A stretch of DNA of 64,000 nucleotides from NCBI GenBank assembly GCA_963575745.1, contig CAUYUJ010002113.1:363501-427500 (forward strand), read 5' to 3'. Under the pieces are notes generated by a model. It worked only from the letters and a program-made list of their open reading frames with translations, did not search any database and was not told where the DNA came from. Position 1 is the first letter of the stretch. Every line of letters begins with the position of its first letter. Shown one piece after another: positions 50,295 through 62,689 of the stretch. Made by a program: the position numbers and the translations under genes. Origin of the DNA: Prorocentrum cordatum. Taxonomy: Eukaryota > Sar > Dinophyceae > Prorocentrales > Prorocentraceae.

Positions 50295-51760
50295 CTAGCC
50301 AGCCATGTTCCAGGGCATCTGCGTCCGCGCCCCCCGGAGCATGGCGCGGCGCTGCGGCTGGGGCGCCGGGCTGGTCAATCCGCGCGGCAGGACTGCAAAG
50401 ACCGCGGAGACGAACAGCTTGATGCGGCGGTCGGCGCCGATCTGCTGACTTATAAGACTGCGGCGTTTCTTTTGAAATTGGTGCCATGCTGCTGGTATCC
50501 TCCTCTCGACGGCAGGTGTTGCCCTATTCTTTGACGAATTGAGCCCCCCCCCCGCATGCGCGCGATATTCGTCCCCTTGCAGCGCGCAAAAAACAGCAGC
50601 CAACAATCCATTCGATGTTGCAAATGTTGGGTGGCGCGCAAACGTCTCTGGAAGATGAGATCTTGGTCTTCGCGGCATTCAGTTGCAGCCTCGCGGCCTG
50701 GAGTACCTCGCGCAAGAGCGCGAGCGCGATTTTGGCGTCCTTCAGCGGACGGACATAAAGCGAAACATCGTCTGCAAATCGAACGTTCGCGAGGTGTTCC
50801 GCCTGTCCTTGGAATTCCCACCCCCGCGCCCGTTCCACCTGCTGAACACCATCTCCATTGCTGCGTTGAATAAGCGCGAACTCAAGACGTCGCCCTGACG
50901 GACGCGCCGGAAGGTGGAGGGCGTCGCTCGCGCCAACTCGGCCCGTCTGACCCCGGCGCAGCTCTTGCACCTCGGAAGCGCGCGCTTCATCTACACCTTG
51001 CTGCAGCGTGGTTTCGGTGACAGACTCGTGGGAGACTTTATCGAACACCTTGCTGGGCCCCAGGCCCCCGATCCAAAGGTCCCGCTTGAACGCGCCGGCG
51101 CGCCCCGCCGCGCGCTCCGCGCAGCGCGGGGCCTCGTCGGCGCCGAAGCCTGGCCGGCGCGCGAATTGATCTCTCCATTGCGCTGCTTCTATTCTAACCT
51201 CGGCAAAATCCGACGTAATCATTTTGGCCAAAATATTCTATACCATCCGTTTCACTGCGATGGGGCGCCAATTCGAAGCCTCCGAGGCGCCCCCCGGCTT
51301 TGGTAGCATTGTGAGAACAGTATGCAACCACTCCTTCGGGAGAGCCCCTTCGCTCAGACACGTATTGTGCTGCTTCGTAATAAACTTCTTTCATTGCAGA
51401 GGTGGGCGAGAAATGCCCCCCGACGCAACCCCCTCGGAGCCCGCGGCCTTGTTGCGCGCCAGCGTTCTCGAGGCCACCTTGTGTTCTGCCGCGCTGAGCG
51501 GGGGGGCGTCTAGGATCGCACTTCGCGGCAGCGCTCTCAGCCAGCGTCTCCTTCGAATGCGCTTGAGCCAACGCTCGCACGAACTCCCCGTCGCTCGGCC
51601 GCTCGGCGGGAGTGCCCCACTAAACCGGAACGCGACATGCAACGCCCAAGATGGATAACCCTTGAAATTCAACAACATGCCCAAGACCTGCCGGGTCTGC
51701 CAAACCCGCGCCCCTCTCTGAAGCACTTGCTTCCAGCGCCAATTCAAAGCTTTCCTCTTG
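50295..51760 (-). pseudogene. LINE reverse transcriptase, broken by a stop codon and frameshifts
   Basis: In order on the minus strand: ARNKAAGSEGV near 51459-51427 (the RNK-x-PG-x-DGV box), PKEWLHTVLTMLPKPGG and NWRPIAVKRMV near 51340-51241 with an in-frame TAG at 51240-51238, SKVFDKVSHE (motif A Asp) near 51054-51022, VRQGDVLSSRLFNAAMEMV (motif B) near 50900-50840 in a second frame, and FADD (motif C) at 50778-50767. A C-terminal basic segment follows at 50520-50400 (RRIPAAWHQFQKKRRSLIS). Motif order and the RQG box are those of non-LTR retrotransposons. It is clearly dead. Confidence 0.8.
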
Positions 51761-51864
51761 GCAGGGCCCCTCTCCTGATCTTGGCCCCCCTTCGCCTGCG
51801 GGACAACGTCTGATTTCCAGGGGGGGGGGGGCTTTGGGTCGCTGCTGTCTGCATTTGCAAGTGT

Positions 51865-52803
51865 TCACCTGCTGAAAAAGGGATGACATGATCGATGTCC
51901 GAAATTGTTAACGGTGCGCCGCGAAGCCCAGATGCCCGCTGACTCCGCGCATCGCTGAATGTCTTGGCCAGACACATCAGACCATTTACATCGAGAGTTG
52001 TACCGTCGGATTGTCCATTGTCTTGCAACTTTGAACTCTATGGCAGCAGATGCGGCTCGATGGTCCGAGCCAGGGTCTAGAATATTTGCGAGTTCACCAG
52101 CAACGCATCTGGCACGCGACCCGATGATGATGATGATGATGTAGTCGATAAGAGGGCATCTACCCAGATTGCTCTGAAACGTCCAGTCCCCAGAGCTGTC
52201 AACAGAATGGCAGTTTTGCCCTCGAGGCAAAATCAAGCAGCGCAACCCTCGCCGATGTCAACAGCTTCGCGTGTGCCAACGCGTCTGGCGTGGGCGAGAA
52301 CACCAGCGCCCGTGGCATCGTGGCCTTTGCCGCTTGCGCAGAGCGAATGCCCGCCAGCGATTGCGCGCGAGCGGCTTGGAGCTCTCGCTCCCGAGAAAAG
52401 AACAATATCCCAAGTCATGCAATCTCTCATCTGTCCCAATGCGAGCTTTTTTCCCTATATGACCAGAAATGGTTCGCCAGAGACGCAAAGGAAACATGTG
52501 TCTGGCTGGAGTTGTGCCTAGTAGCCGGCGCCTGCAGAAGCGCTCGAGGAGTGGCCCGTCGCTCTTGCCTTTGGTCTTACCCTTGCCAAGGCCTTTGGCC
52601 GGGGCACTCCTGCCATTGAGCTTCTTATTGGAGGCAGTGACCGCGGCATCCAATTGCGGCGCGCCCTGGAAATACTCGCGCCACCCCGCTGAAAAGCACG
52701 TTGAAATACTGCCCTCAAAAATCGAAACCGTGAAAACCACGTCGGCCCCACACCACAATTTGTAGGCGTCGGTCTCGGTAATTACGCTACCGAGGAACCC
52801 CAC
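51865..52803 (-). pseudogene. LINE endonuclease region, degraded
   Basis: The minus strand near 52161-52050 reads LIDYIIIIIIGSRA..., then GSDHRAASAAIEF. It matches the end of apurinic-type (EEP) endonucleases of LINEs, where R/L-I-D-Y-I precedes the SDH catalytic triplet (here 52068-52060). The DNA between them contains six ATC triplets (plus strand GATGATG...), a small in-frame microsatellite expansion. Upstream, 52800-52200 has protein-like stretches, including a basic Gly/Lys segment (GKGKTKGKSDG), in changing frames. It lies directly upstream of the RT relic, so both are one element. Confidence 0.6.
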
Positions 52804-52969
52804 ATACTCAATTTAATTCTTATGTGCTTGCTTAAGTTTATAATATGTGCGCAATTCTGCGTTCTCAGCCCTCGTCGCGAATGTTCCCCTCTGTGTCATC
52901 CAACAGCGTATTGCTTGAACCTCCTCCCTCTTCCTAGCCTTCTATCCTCCATCAAGGACAGATTCGAGC

Positions 52970-55345
52970 CAGCCAGCGGCCGCGCTCAGGGACCACCCCC
53001 TGCGCACCCCCTATGGTGTCGAGAAAGTGCCACGCCTGCTATGCCTGGACGACTGGCACGGATAGCGGCCGCGCTCAGGGACCACCCCCTGTGCACCCCC
53101 TATGGTGTCGAGAAAGTGCCGCGCCTGCTATGCCTGGACGACTGGCACGGATAAGGGCCGCGCTCGGGGGCTACCCCCTGCGCCCCCCCTACTGTGTCGA
53201 GAAAGTGCCACGCCTGCTATGCGTGGACGACTGGCACGGATAGCGGCCGCGCTCAGGGACCACACCCTGCGCACCCCCTATGGTGTCGAGAAAGTGCCAC
53301 GCCTGCTATGCCTGGACGACTGGCACGGATAGCGGCCGCGCTCAGGGACCACCCCCTGCGCACCCCATGTGGTGTCGAGAAAGTGCCACGCCTGCTATGC
53401 CTGGACGACTGGCACGGATAGCGGCCGCGCTCAGGGGCGCACCCCCTCAGTGCCACGCCTGCTATATGCGTCCGATAGCACTAGCGGCCGCGCTCAGGGA
53501 CCACCCCCTGCGCACCCCTATGGTGTCGAGAAAGTGCCACGCCTGCTATGCCTGGACGACTGGCACGGATAGCGGCCGCGCTCAGGGACCACCCCCTGCG
53601 CACCCCCTATGGTGTCGAGAAAGTGCCACGCCTGCTATGCCTGGACGACTGGCACGGATAGCGGCCGCGCTCAGGGACCACCCCCTGCGCACCCCCTATG
53701 GTGTCGAGAAAGTGCCACGCCTGCTATGCCTGGACGACTGGCACGGATAGCGGCCGCGCTCAGGGACCACCCCCTGCGCACCCCCTATGGTGTCGAGAAA
53801 GTGCCACGCCTGCTATGCCTGGACGACTGGCACGGATAGCGGCCGCGCTCAGGGACCACCCCCTGCGCACCCCCTATGGTGTCGAGAAAGTGCCACGCCT
53901 GCTATGCCTGGACGACTGGCACGGATAGCGGCCGCGCTCGGGGGCCACACCTGCGCACCCCCTACTGTGTCTAGAAAGTGCCACGCCTGCTATGCCTGGA
54001 CGACTGGCACGGATAGCGGCCGCGCTCAGGGACCACCCCCTGCGCACCCCCTATGGTGTCGAGAATGTGCCACGCCTGCTATGCCTGGACGACTGGCGCG
54101 GATAGCGGCCGCGCTCAGGGACCACACCCTGCGCAGAGGCCTGCCTGGGCGACTGGAACGGATAGCGGCCGCGCTCATGGACCACCCCCTGCGCACCCCC
54201 TATGGTGTCGAGAAAGTGCCACGCCTGCTATGCCTGGACGACTGGCACGGATAGCGGCCGCGCTCAGGGACCACCCCCTGCGCACCCCCTATGGTGTCGA
54301 GAAAGTGCCACGCCTGCTATGCCTGGACGACTGGCACGGATAGCGGCCGCGCTCAGGGACCACCCCCTGCGCACCCCCTATGGTGTCGAGAAAGTGCCAC
54401 GCCTGCTATGCCTGGACGACTGGCACGGATAGCGGCCGCGCTCAGGGACCACCCCCTGCGCACCCCCTATGGTGTCGAGAAAGTGCCACGCCTGCTATGC
54501 CTGGACGACTGGCACGGATAGCGGCCGCGCTCAGGGACCACCCCCTGCGCACCCCCTATGGTGTCGAGAAAGTGCCACGCCTGCTATGCCTGGACGACTG
54601 GCACGGATAGCGGCCGCGCTCAGGGACCACCCCCTGCGCACCCCCTATGGTGTCGAGAAAGTGCCACGCCTGCTATGCCTGGACGACTGGCACGGATAGC
54701 GGCCGCGCTCAGGGACCACCCCCTGCGCACCCCCTATGGTGTCGAGAAAGTGCCACGCCTGCTATGCCTGGACGACTGGCACGGATAGCGGCCGCGCTCA
54801 GGGACCACCCCCTGCGCACCCCCTATGGTGTCGAGAAAGTGCCACGCCTGCTATGCCTGGACGACTGGCACGGATAGCGGCCGCGCTCAGGGACCACCCC
54901 CTGCGCACCCCCTATGGTGTCGAGAAAGTGCCACGCCTGCTATGCCTGGACGACTGGCACGGATAGCGGCCGCGCTCAGGGACCACCCCCTGCGCACCCC
55001 CTATGGTGTCTAGAAAGTGCCACGCCTGCTATGCCTGGACGACTGGCACGGATAGCGGCCGCGCTCAGGGACCACCCCCTGCGCACCCCATATAGTTTCG
55101 AGTAAGTACCACGCCTGCTATGCCTGGACGACTGGCACGGATAGCGGCCGCGCTCAGGGACCACCCCCTGCGCAACCCCTTATGGTGTCGAGAAAGTGCA
55201 ACGCCTGCTATGCCTGGACGACTGGCGCGGATAGCGGCCGCGCTCAGGGACCACCCCCTGCGCACCCCCTGTGGTGTCGAGAAAGTGCTACGCATGCTAG
55301 CCTTTGCACCCCTGCGCACCCCCTGTGGTGTCGAGAAAGTGCCAC
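52970..55345. repeat. 89-bp minisatellite, about 26 copies, one NotI site per unit
   Basis: The unit starts GCGGCCGCGCTCAGGGACCA and includes TATGGTGTCGAGAAAGTGCC and TGGACGACTGGCACGGATA. The period is exactly 89 bp through most of the array. Copies in about 54170-55000 appear identical; edge copies (53440-53500, 53940-53970, 54120-54170, after 55000) are variant or truncated. Since 89 is not a multiple of three, each start gives the same 76-codon frame ending at GGATAG; these are not genes. Confidence 0.95.
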
Positions 55346-55500
55346 GAGCTGTGCTGTGCTGTGCTGAGCTGAGCCGTGCTGGGCTGTGCTGAGCTGTGCT
55401 GAGCTGAGCCGAGCTGTGCTGTGCTGAGCTGACACGAGCTGTGCTGTGCTGTGCTGAGCTGAGCTGTGCTGTGCTGTGCTGTGCTGTGTGCTGAGAAGAG
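55345..55500. repeat. GCTGTGCTGAGCTGAGC pentamer array
   Basis: GCTGT and GCTGA pentamers alternate for about 140 bp, abutting the end of the 89-bp array. Confidence 0.85.
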
Positions 55501-55559
55501 TGAGGTGCATGTGTGCGTGTGTGCGTGCGTCGCGGGTGCGGCGCGGCAGGGGGGAAAAC

Positions 55560-56230
55560 CAGAACCCCACGAAGCATGTGGGGAAAAACTGTTTTGACCT
55601 ATCCGCCGTCAATGAGAACATCGATCCTTGCCGGTGCACATGGCGCTCCGGAGAACACGCGCGCTGGCAGGGGTCCAACTTGGTGCATGCCTTCTCGCCA
55701 TCGAGCTCCAGGCTGGCCTCTTTGACCTTCTTTGCGATGGAATCGGCCTCCGCCCGAATGGTATGTTTTGCAACCGACTGGTCTTTAAAAAATCGATGTT
55801 CCTTTCATGTATATATCCAGTGGCTCGTTGATGTACGCGATGCAAAACTGATGTCTCAACCTTTCCCTGGCCACGTCCTCATCAGCAAACTTGGTCAAAC
55901 CCCCAATGAATACTGTTGTACTTGACGCTGCCAGGGCGCGGTCTGAGCGGACGCCCAAGGAAAGGAGCCAGGAGCCCCTCGCAACGGAACACTATCCTCT
56001 CTGATGCTGGCAACGTGATTGCTGAACTTCTGATGCATGTCGTTAAACTTTTTGTGTGCTTCGATGTTTTGCATTCCCATGCCGCACTTCGCCTCGAGAG
56101 GCCATAGTTTCAAACAACAACGGGGCAAATTGTGCACTCAACTTCTCGTCTAGGGTGTCGTTCAGGAACTTTGCGACGCCGTCAATCGCGACGGGTGCGG
56201 TAAGCGCCGGGCGGCGTGCGAGGGTCATCG
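55560..56230 (-). pseudogene. Protein-like fragment, possible ORF1 of the neighbouring LINE
   Basis: Minus-strand frames contain FLNDTLDEKLSAQFAPLLFE (56180-56120) and AYINEPLDIYMKGTSIF (55840-55790), followed by an arginine/lysine-rich stretch. Frames change several times. No named domain is recognised. Strand and position would fit the 5' ORF of the LINE relic at 52.8-50.0 kb if the 89-bp array expanded inside the element. Confidence 0.28.
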
Positions 56231-57035
56231 AACAAAGAATTGACGAGCACCTCCGCTGGCCTGAGGCTCGTTCGTGGCCCCTCCCATCTCATCGAGTGGG
56301 CTGCTCAACGGGCTCTTTAAGCAGGGCCGCTTGGCCTCGTGGCCCGCTGGAGACGCAGTGGCGCGCGTCTCCACCCGTGTATTGGGAGCAACCCTCTCTG
56401 CGCCCAGGTGCGTTCCAGGCGCCAACTGTCCCAGCGCACTGAGCAGATAAGAGAGAAACAAATTATAGGGCGACGCTCGGATGTGAGGGGAACTGGAATA
56501 AAGGTATCGGATGTGAGCCGGGATGCATAATTACTGTGCCAGGATGCTCGAGTCAAGATGCTGAGCCAGGATGCTTACTGAGCAGGGGCGCTTACTGAGC
56601 GGGGGAAGGAGGAGGGGCGGGAAACCGGGCGGACAAACCCCCGGTGCCCAAAGCTAGACATGCGGGCCCGCGGAAGTGGCCGAAATTCCCCTGGCCAATT
56701 TTCGGGCGCCCTGGGTATTCAGGCGGATGTCGCAGAGCAGCGCCGGGAGGAAGAATGGGGGGGAAAACCCGAAGGAGGCGGCAGTGAGCGGCGGAACAAA
56801 CGACAACAAACACATCATATAGTTCATCAAGATTGACTTCAAAGGCAACTCCAACGGGCGAGCGCTGGAAGCTCGCTGAATGACAGCGGCGCGCCCTGCT
56901 GAAACGCCCCTGGGATAATGGGTGACCCCCTTCGGGGATCACCCGTAAAAATCAAAGCGACGCCGAAAACAATATCATGGCCCCTGCGCAAGGATGACTC
57001 GCACAAATCGAGCAACGCTGTCCGCGCTCTAGCGT
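56231..57035. other. No recognisable gene
   Basis: Short direct words (GATGCTGAGCCAGGATGC, CTTACTGAGC) at 56540-56600. Otherwise unique. Confidence 0.3.
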
Positions 57036-57039
57036 CAGC

Positions 57040-58020
57040 AAACTGGTGTTCCCGCTGCAACGTTTCCCAAATTCGCAGATTTCCAAAAAGAGCGTCTGGC
57101 CCGCGGACCGGCGCCCCCGCCGCCGCTCCTGCTTCGCCGGCCAAAGTCACGCTCCTACTTCAGCGCTTGCCACGTTTCGCGACAACGTGGCCTTTACAGG
57201 GTCCATGTCTTCTTCGACACTCGACGCTGCAATTGGAAGGGGCTCAGCCCCATGGTAAGGGATGGGGGGGGGGGGGGGGGGGGCGGTGCATATGGCACGG
57301 CGTAAGATATGGCGCGAACGCACCAATCTTGACATGAATGCTGCCTTCCTCTTTCCCCTGGCGAAGTCTTTACTTGCCGCCCCCGATCCAGCATCTGGGC
57401 CTTCCTAAAACACATGGTTCCCAACGTGCGGTTTCCAAACTTACGCATTCGAATCGGAGCGTTCCCGGCCCATATCAATCGAGCTCTTGCTGCAACTTTG
57501 GCAGCATCTGAAGATTCCCATGGTGCTTTCGCCCAGCAGAACGTCGATATCGCCGTATCGGTGGACGTTGTCTGGCATCAGCAAGACTGGTGCTCCCGCT
57601 GAGGAGTTTGCAACGTTTCAAAATTTCCATGGCATTTCCATTCAACGGAACAGTGTTCTCGCCGCAACGCGCTGATCGTACTCTTGCACAGCAGGCGCGT
57701 AGCTCCCGATTCAACGCTTGCCACATGTAAGAAACGCGGTGGTTGTCCTCGTCGCCTCCCTCTGTCCGACGTCCTGCCGCGTCCGGCAGCGCCCCTGCTC
57801 CATCGTTCGCCCTCTCCGCCCCGTTGCCATCCGCTTCCTCTCGCGCCCCGCCCATTTGCCCTCCGCCCCCCCCCCCCCCCCCCCCTGCCCCGCCCATCCT
57901 TTGCGCGGGCCGCTGGGGCCCTATTGGACAACGTTGCCCTTTCAAGCTTATTTGCCTCTTTGGCAATCGACGCTGCGAGTGCTAGAGGACCAACCCCCAT
58001 GGCAAGGGGCAGAGGGGGAG
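57040..58020. repeat. Diverged direct repeats (AACGTTTCCAAATTTCC and GACAACGTGGCC blocks)
   Basis: ACTGGTGxTCCCGCTG followed by TGCAACGTTTC occurs near 57040 and 57585. A longer block with GACAACGT.GCCTTT, TCGACGCTGC and CCCATGG.AAGGG occurs near 57180-57262 and 57927-58005. The G run at 57266-57282 and C run at 57868-57884 sit next to or near the two copies. Confidence 0.6.
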
Positions 58021-58067
58021 GGGTCTGATGTCAGACGCGGCGCGGGCGCCCAAACCTGCCCCTCCCT

Positions 58068-58150
58068 GCTCACTTTGCCTTTTCCTCCTCTTCCTCCCCC
58101 CCCCCCCCTCTTTCCTCCCTCGCCCTCTCCCCCCCTCCCTCGCCGCTCGC
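58068..58150. repeat. Pyrimidine/C-rich tract
   Basis: CTTCCTCCCCCCCCCC-type sequence on the plus strand. Confidence 0.7.
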
Positions 58151-59260
58151 TACCTGAAGATATCCACAAGCTGCCTGCCCTCGCCCATGGGGAACAAATC
58201 CACGCAAAGGGGCAAGGAAGGCAACGGCGTAACAGATGAGACGCAGACACCAAGAACTGAATCCCAACATGAATCCCCTTCCCCAAACACCTGACACCGC
58301 GACTTCGACTAGCCGTCGGACGGAACCAGGACTGCACTCGCCCAGTCAGGAACACTTGTGGCCGATCTCGTATCAAAGTTCACTGATCGCATGGAGTTCT
58401 GCGGGGCGAGCACTCCCCTCTGACTCCTGCAATGTCGGCGCCGACCACATCATTTCCCTTCAACGAACCTCCATTCCCAGCCCGGAGCGAACCTACCGCC
58501 CAGGTCGCGCGCAAGTGGGGACATCGGCGGCGCGCGGGCACCGGCGCTCGAACCACGATCACACGAAGGCCCTCTTCTTCCCTTCGCCCATACTCAAAGA
58601 CAAGCACGACCGGGGGAGAAGGGTCCAGGGACACAAGGAGGGCATTCGAACTAGCTTCCACCTCCATGGATGCTTCTTTCTCCCCCGCAAGCCCCCAACA
58701 GCGATGCACGACTAAACTGCGCACTGTCCAGCTGAAGGGCTCCAGACCTGTGCAGACGGAACGGCCATGCACATTGCAAGCAGGTTCGCTGCTGGCATGA
58801 TCATGCCGCCATATCTTGAACCAGCTTCTCTCCGCGACGCTGATTCCTCCGCTCCTCCATGTCCTCGTCATTGCCGATCCTCCCAGCGGCCCTCCGCTAG
58901 CAAGCACATCTGGCCACTCTCGCAAGGTGCGCCACTCGTCTATCGTGCCTCGCAGGGTGGTGCATGCAGCGCTGGCGCGCGGCCCCGCGGACCCAACGCG
59001 CGGTTGGGTGGCCTGCTCGCGCGCGTTCTTCCGACGCGCATGCGAAGAATGTCCTAGTTGTCAGCGCAGAAACCAGACTCGGGGCAAATATATTTATCCA
59101 CGGGGCCAGGGGTCACAATCTCTTGAAGCCCGGGGGGGGGGGGCCTTCTGAATGTCGCCTCCGGGCCTCCTCTGAGCAGCCCGACCCTTCACATCTCCGC
59201 TCGCCCTAGAAACAGCCTGTCCAACCTGTCCGGGGGAACTGTAGCCGCGTGCACCAAGCC
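58150..59260. other. No recognisable gene
   Basis: Mixed GC-rich sequence with a G run near 59130-59139. No domain found. Confidence 0.3.
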
Positions 59261-59264
59261 TTCG

Positions 59265-62200
59265 GAACTACCCTCGATTGGGTGTCCCGCGCGTCCTCGC
59301 GCGCTGTATATTCCAACTGAAATTATCCTGCAGCGCCAGCGGCCGCCCCTTCTGCGATTCGACCAGATGCTCGACCGCGGCGCGCAACAATGCAGGATCT
59401 CGCCTCAGCAGTCTCAGCGACTGCCTAAGTCTGCAGCTCGCATGGCCATCGGCGCCCGCGGCCTCTCTGCTCAACGCGACACCTGTTCGCGCGAGCGAAT
59501 GCCCCAGCGCCGGCGCCGGCCGATGGCAAGCCAAGCGCCGCGCGAAAAACTCGCACTTGCGCGCAATTTGGAACATCTTGCTAAACCAATCCGGGAGGCG
59601 GCGCCACGCGGCGCCATTGACTCGGAGGCCGGGGCACGCATGCGCAGCCACGCACTGGCGCGTCTCATGCCCGGAGGCGGCGGTTCTGGGAACGGGGAAC
59701 TTCTGGGGGCGACGCAATAATTCCCGCTCGATCAGCGACTAGTGATTATTGCGCTCGTCTGACAGAAACGCGCCCTGGGCCCCCGGGTCTCCAAGGCGAT
59801 GCCACCCCGCGCCCGCGCTGTTCTCGGGACTGGCCCAGCCCCTTTCCCCACCAGACACGGAACAAAGCTGCCCTGCCCCGCGTTGCCGGCGCGCGTCGCA
59901 GACCGCCATGTCGGCGCTGAAATATTGAATGGGCCCCCTGGGCCCCGCGCGCCGCGGACGTTGCGGCCGCGTCGCAACATTTGGTAGCCATGGCGGTTGC
60001 AGGCGTCGATCCTGTCGCCGGCACCCGTAGGCCTTCGGCCCCCCTCCCCTCCCAGACGCCATGTGTCTGATATTCAGCGACTACATGTCTCAAGTAATCA
60101 TCTTCGACGACGTGATCCAGCATTCCTGCCCGGGCCAACTGTTGCGCGGCATTATGGCAATGCGGCGTGCGAAGTCACACGGCGCATGACAGCTCCAACA
60201 TCTTCTCGTTCGCATGGCAAAGCGATGACTGTCTCTGCGCCGCGCGACATGCTGACTTGCGATCCGCGGAACAGACGCGCCTGGAGATCCAAGGTGTGCG
60301 CCGCACAACACGCTCGGCCAACGCAGAATGAAACGAAACGTAAGTGCACAGACCCGCACGACCTCCGCATTACGATCCTTCGAACGCCCCTCCGATTAGT
60401 GCGCCGATCAACCTGCGCGGGCGCAGGTGCGATAGCTTGGGCATGGTGTTGCGCGAAGTAATCGAGAGCTGGCTAACCGCGCACCAGTTGTCCATTGTCG
60501 CTCCAAAATGCAGGATGAGGGCGGCGTTCTTTCAAGCGACGGGCCCCCTTCGCGCGACGCCGATTGCGGCGGGCAGCGGGCGAAGAAGCACCGCGGAGGC
60601 CTTCGGGGCAACCTTTGCAAGTCACAGCCGTCGGCAGGCCCCCGCCGACAGGGGTCGCAAACTTGACGCGGCTCAGATGTGCCGTTACAATCCAACGCAA
60701 TTTGCCCAGGCGTCGCGAGCACCTCGCCCTGGGGGCTCGCGCGCGGGGGAGGGGGGGGGGGGGGGTGCGCCCCCCCGATCTCAATCTTCTTGCCGCCAAA
60801 GAACTGCGTGGTCTGGACCTTCTTCCATTCTCCCCCATGCACAAATGGTCACAAGCCAGATTTATGCAACGCCCTTCCCCCTCGAGGAACACGGAAAAAT
60901 CGCCCCCCGTAGAGACTCGCAGGGGTGAGAGCAACGCGAGGCAAAAGAAAAACACCTGGGCGCAGAACAAACTCCCAAATGGCAATCCTTCGCCAAGCAC
61001 AGTCAATCGCTCTCTGCCGAACCTATCCCGCGAGCCCTCCCTCCCATGTCCGTTCGCTCTTGGGGCCCTTCGCCCCCGGTTCCCAGCCGGATCGAGATCC
61101 CCCCCTCGCCCTCTGATCACTCGAAAACAACTTCGCCTGGTCGGTCGCGCTCTCGCGACGCCGCCAAAGATGCGACCTGCTCGGCGGCCCTCCCCGCTCT
61201 GCAAAGGCGGAGCGGGAACTCAGACATCAACAGCTGCCTCGGTCGCGCGCTTCCTCGTTGGATATGTCTCTCCGCGCTCTCGCGCGAAAGCTCCGCGACC
61301 TCGAGCGCGCATCGGGTCCCCCATCCGAAGAAACTAACGCGGCTACCTCCTGCCTGCGTCTAAACTCTGTCTTACCCATGATCGTTCAATGTTTGACATC
61401 GAGCCTCAACGGGTTATTTTCGGGGGGCGCTTCCCGGCGCCTGCCGCCCCATGCTGCGCAGAATGGGGCAGTGATCCACGGGGGTCTCTCCCGCCTCAGT
61501 GTCCTGTGCCCCAGGGGCCGGGTGCCCCGTCGCCGTCTGTTTCGCCGGCCGCCATGCAATCGATCCTGCATTGGCCCCCAGTCTTGTGATCTCTGAAAAC
61601 GCAGTGATGGCCTTCCGCGAAATAAACATACAAAACTCTGGCCTGCCTCTCCAGCAACGAAGCGCCCATCGCCCGACAACTGGCGCCCTCTGTTCCCCTA
61701 CCTCCAGCAGCGCCGACACATCGTGAATTGACAGTGCCCGCAGCAGCGCTCGACTCGGACTATCCGACGCCCGTTTCGAATTTGGCCGTCTCCTCGCCGA
61801 CTTCACTGCAAAGCCCCACCGCCACCCCCGAGTCTGGCTCCGCGACGCGGGGCCAGGGCAGCGGGAGGGCCTCGCTGAAGCCGGGCGCGACCGCGCCGGC
61901 GAACGCGGGCCCCGGACACGCCCGCAAGACTACAAACTTGCCAGGCCTTGAAAGAATGATGGGTTTCGCCCGTGCCCGAGCTGAACATCCACCCGCGGCC
62001 CCGCTGAGGTCGCGGCCGCGGTGGCCCGCGCGAATCTCCCAAACGCTTGCCCTTGCACCTGCTTCGCCCCTGCCTTCCTGAGTTCCAGGCTGGCGGGTGC
62101 CCCCCTCTGAGCTGGTGCCGCGTCGCCGCGCGTGTCCGATCTCTGGGGTTGCCCGAAAGTGCCCCTCCTGATCCTATCTCTCAACGCTTGGGCGCTGCGA

Positions 62201-62560
62201 GTGGCCGCGTCTATTCTGGCCCGAATGCGCCTTTGCGCCATTTTCATCACCGGCCTGTCTAATATCGGAGAGCATCGCGTCGGGCAGCGCAGCCTGCGGG
62301 GTCGCGCCTGACCGCGGCGCTCTGTGCTCTGGAAAAAACATATTGCTCAGCGATTCTGACGGCCAGCCCCCCCCGCCGCTGGGGTTGCAGGCGCCTCGAG
62401 ACGTCGACGAGCTGCCCCGGCGACGGATGCGGGGCAGGCGTCTGCGACGCTTTGGCCTTGGCCGCGCTTTCGGCCGAAGCGCTCAAGGAGTGGCGCGCGC
62501 GAGTTTTCTGACGCCGCGGTCGAGCGCCCGCGGCGCTGGCGGCGCCATCCCGAATTGCGC
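59265..62560 (-). pseudogene. Possible third retroelement relic, heavily decayed
   Basis: Minus-strand frames hold scattered protein-like pieces in an order reminiscent of a LINE: a charged region (RLARAIRDGAASAAG) near 62.55 kb, ENNPLRLDVKH near 61.42 kb (cf. the ENxRPLxL box of RTs), GEGLPFGSLFCAQV near 61.0 kb (cf. the QGxPxGSLLF box), and a Leu/Arg-rich segment (LPDWFSKMFQIARKCEFFARR) near 59.6 kb. No intact catalytic Asp pair was found. This could equally be chance in GC-rich DNA. Confidence 0.28.
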
Positions 62561-62689
62561 GCGCCAGCCTTTCACACTCAACGTCTGTTTTCGGGGCCTG
62601 CAAGCCGTCCGCGGCACCGAGCGCGCGTGGCAAATCGAAGCTGGGCCGATGCGCTGGCTTGACCGATGCGATCCGCATCGAAACCCCAT

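Larger units (their letters stand above)
50000..52805 (-). mobile_element. Decayed LINE-type retrotransposon
   Basis: Endonuclease and RT relics in the standard LINE order and strand. No poly-A tail or target duplication was recognised; the 3' limit near 50.0-50.3 kb is a guess. A possible ORF1-like fragment on the other side of the 89-bp array (55.56-56.23 kb) is on the same strand and would be 5' of it. Confidence 0.65.

Noticed and set aside
53013-55105. Series of identical 76-residue open frames
   Set aside because: Each is the same read of the 89-bp unit; the unit is not a multiple of three and the frame always ends at GGATAG. No start context, domain or variation pattern of a gene.
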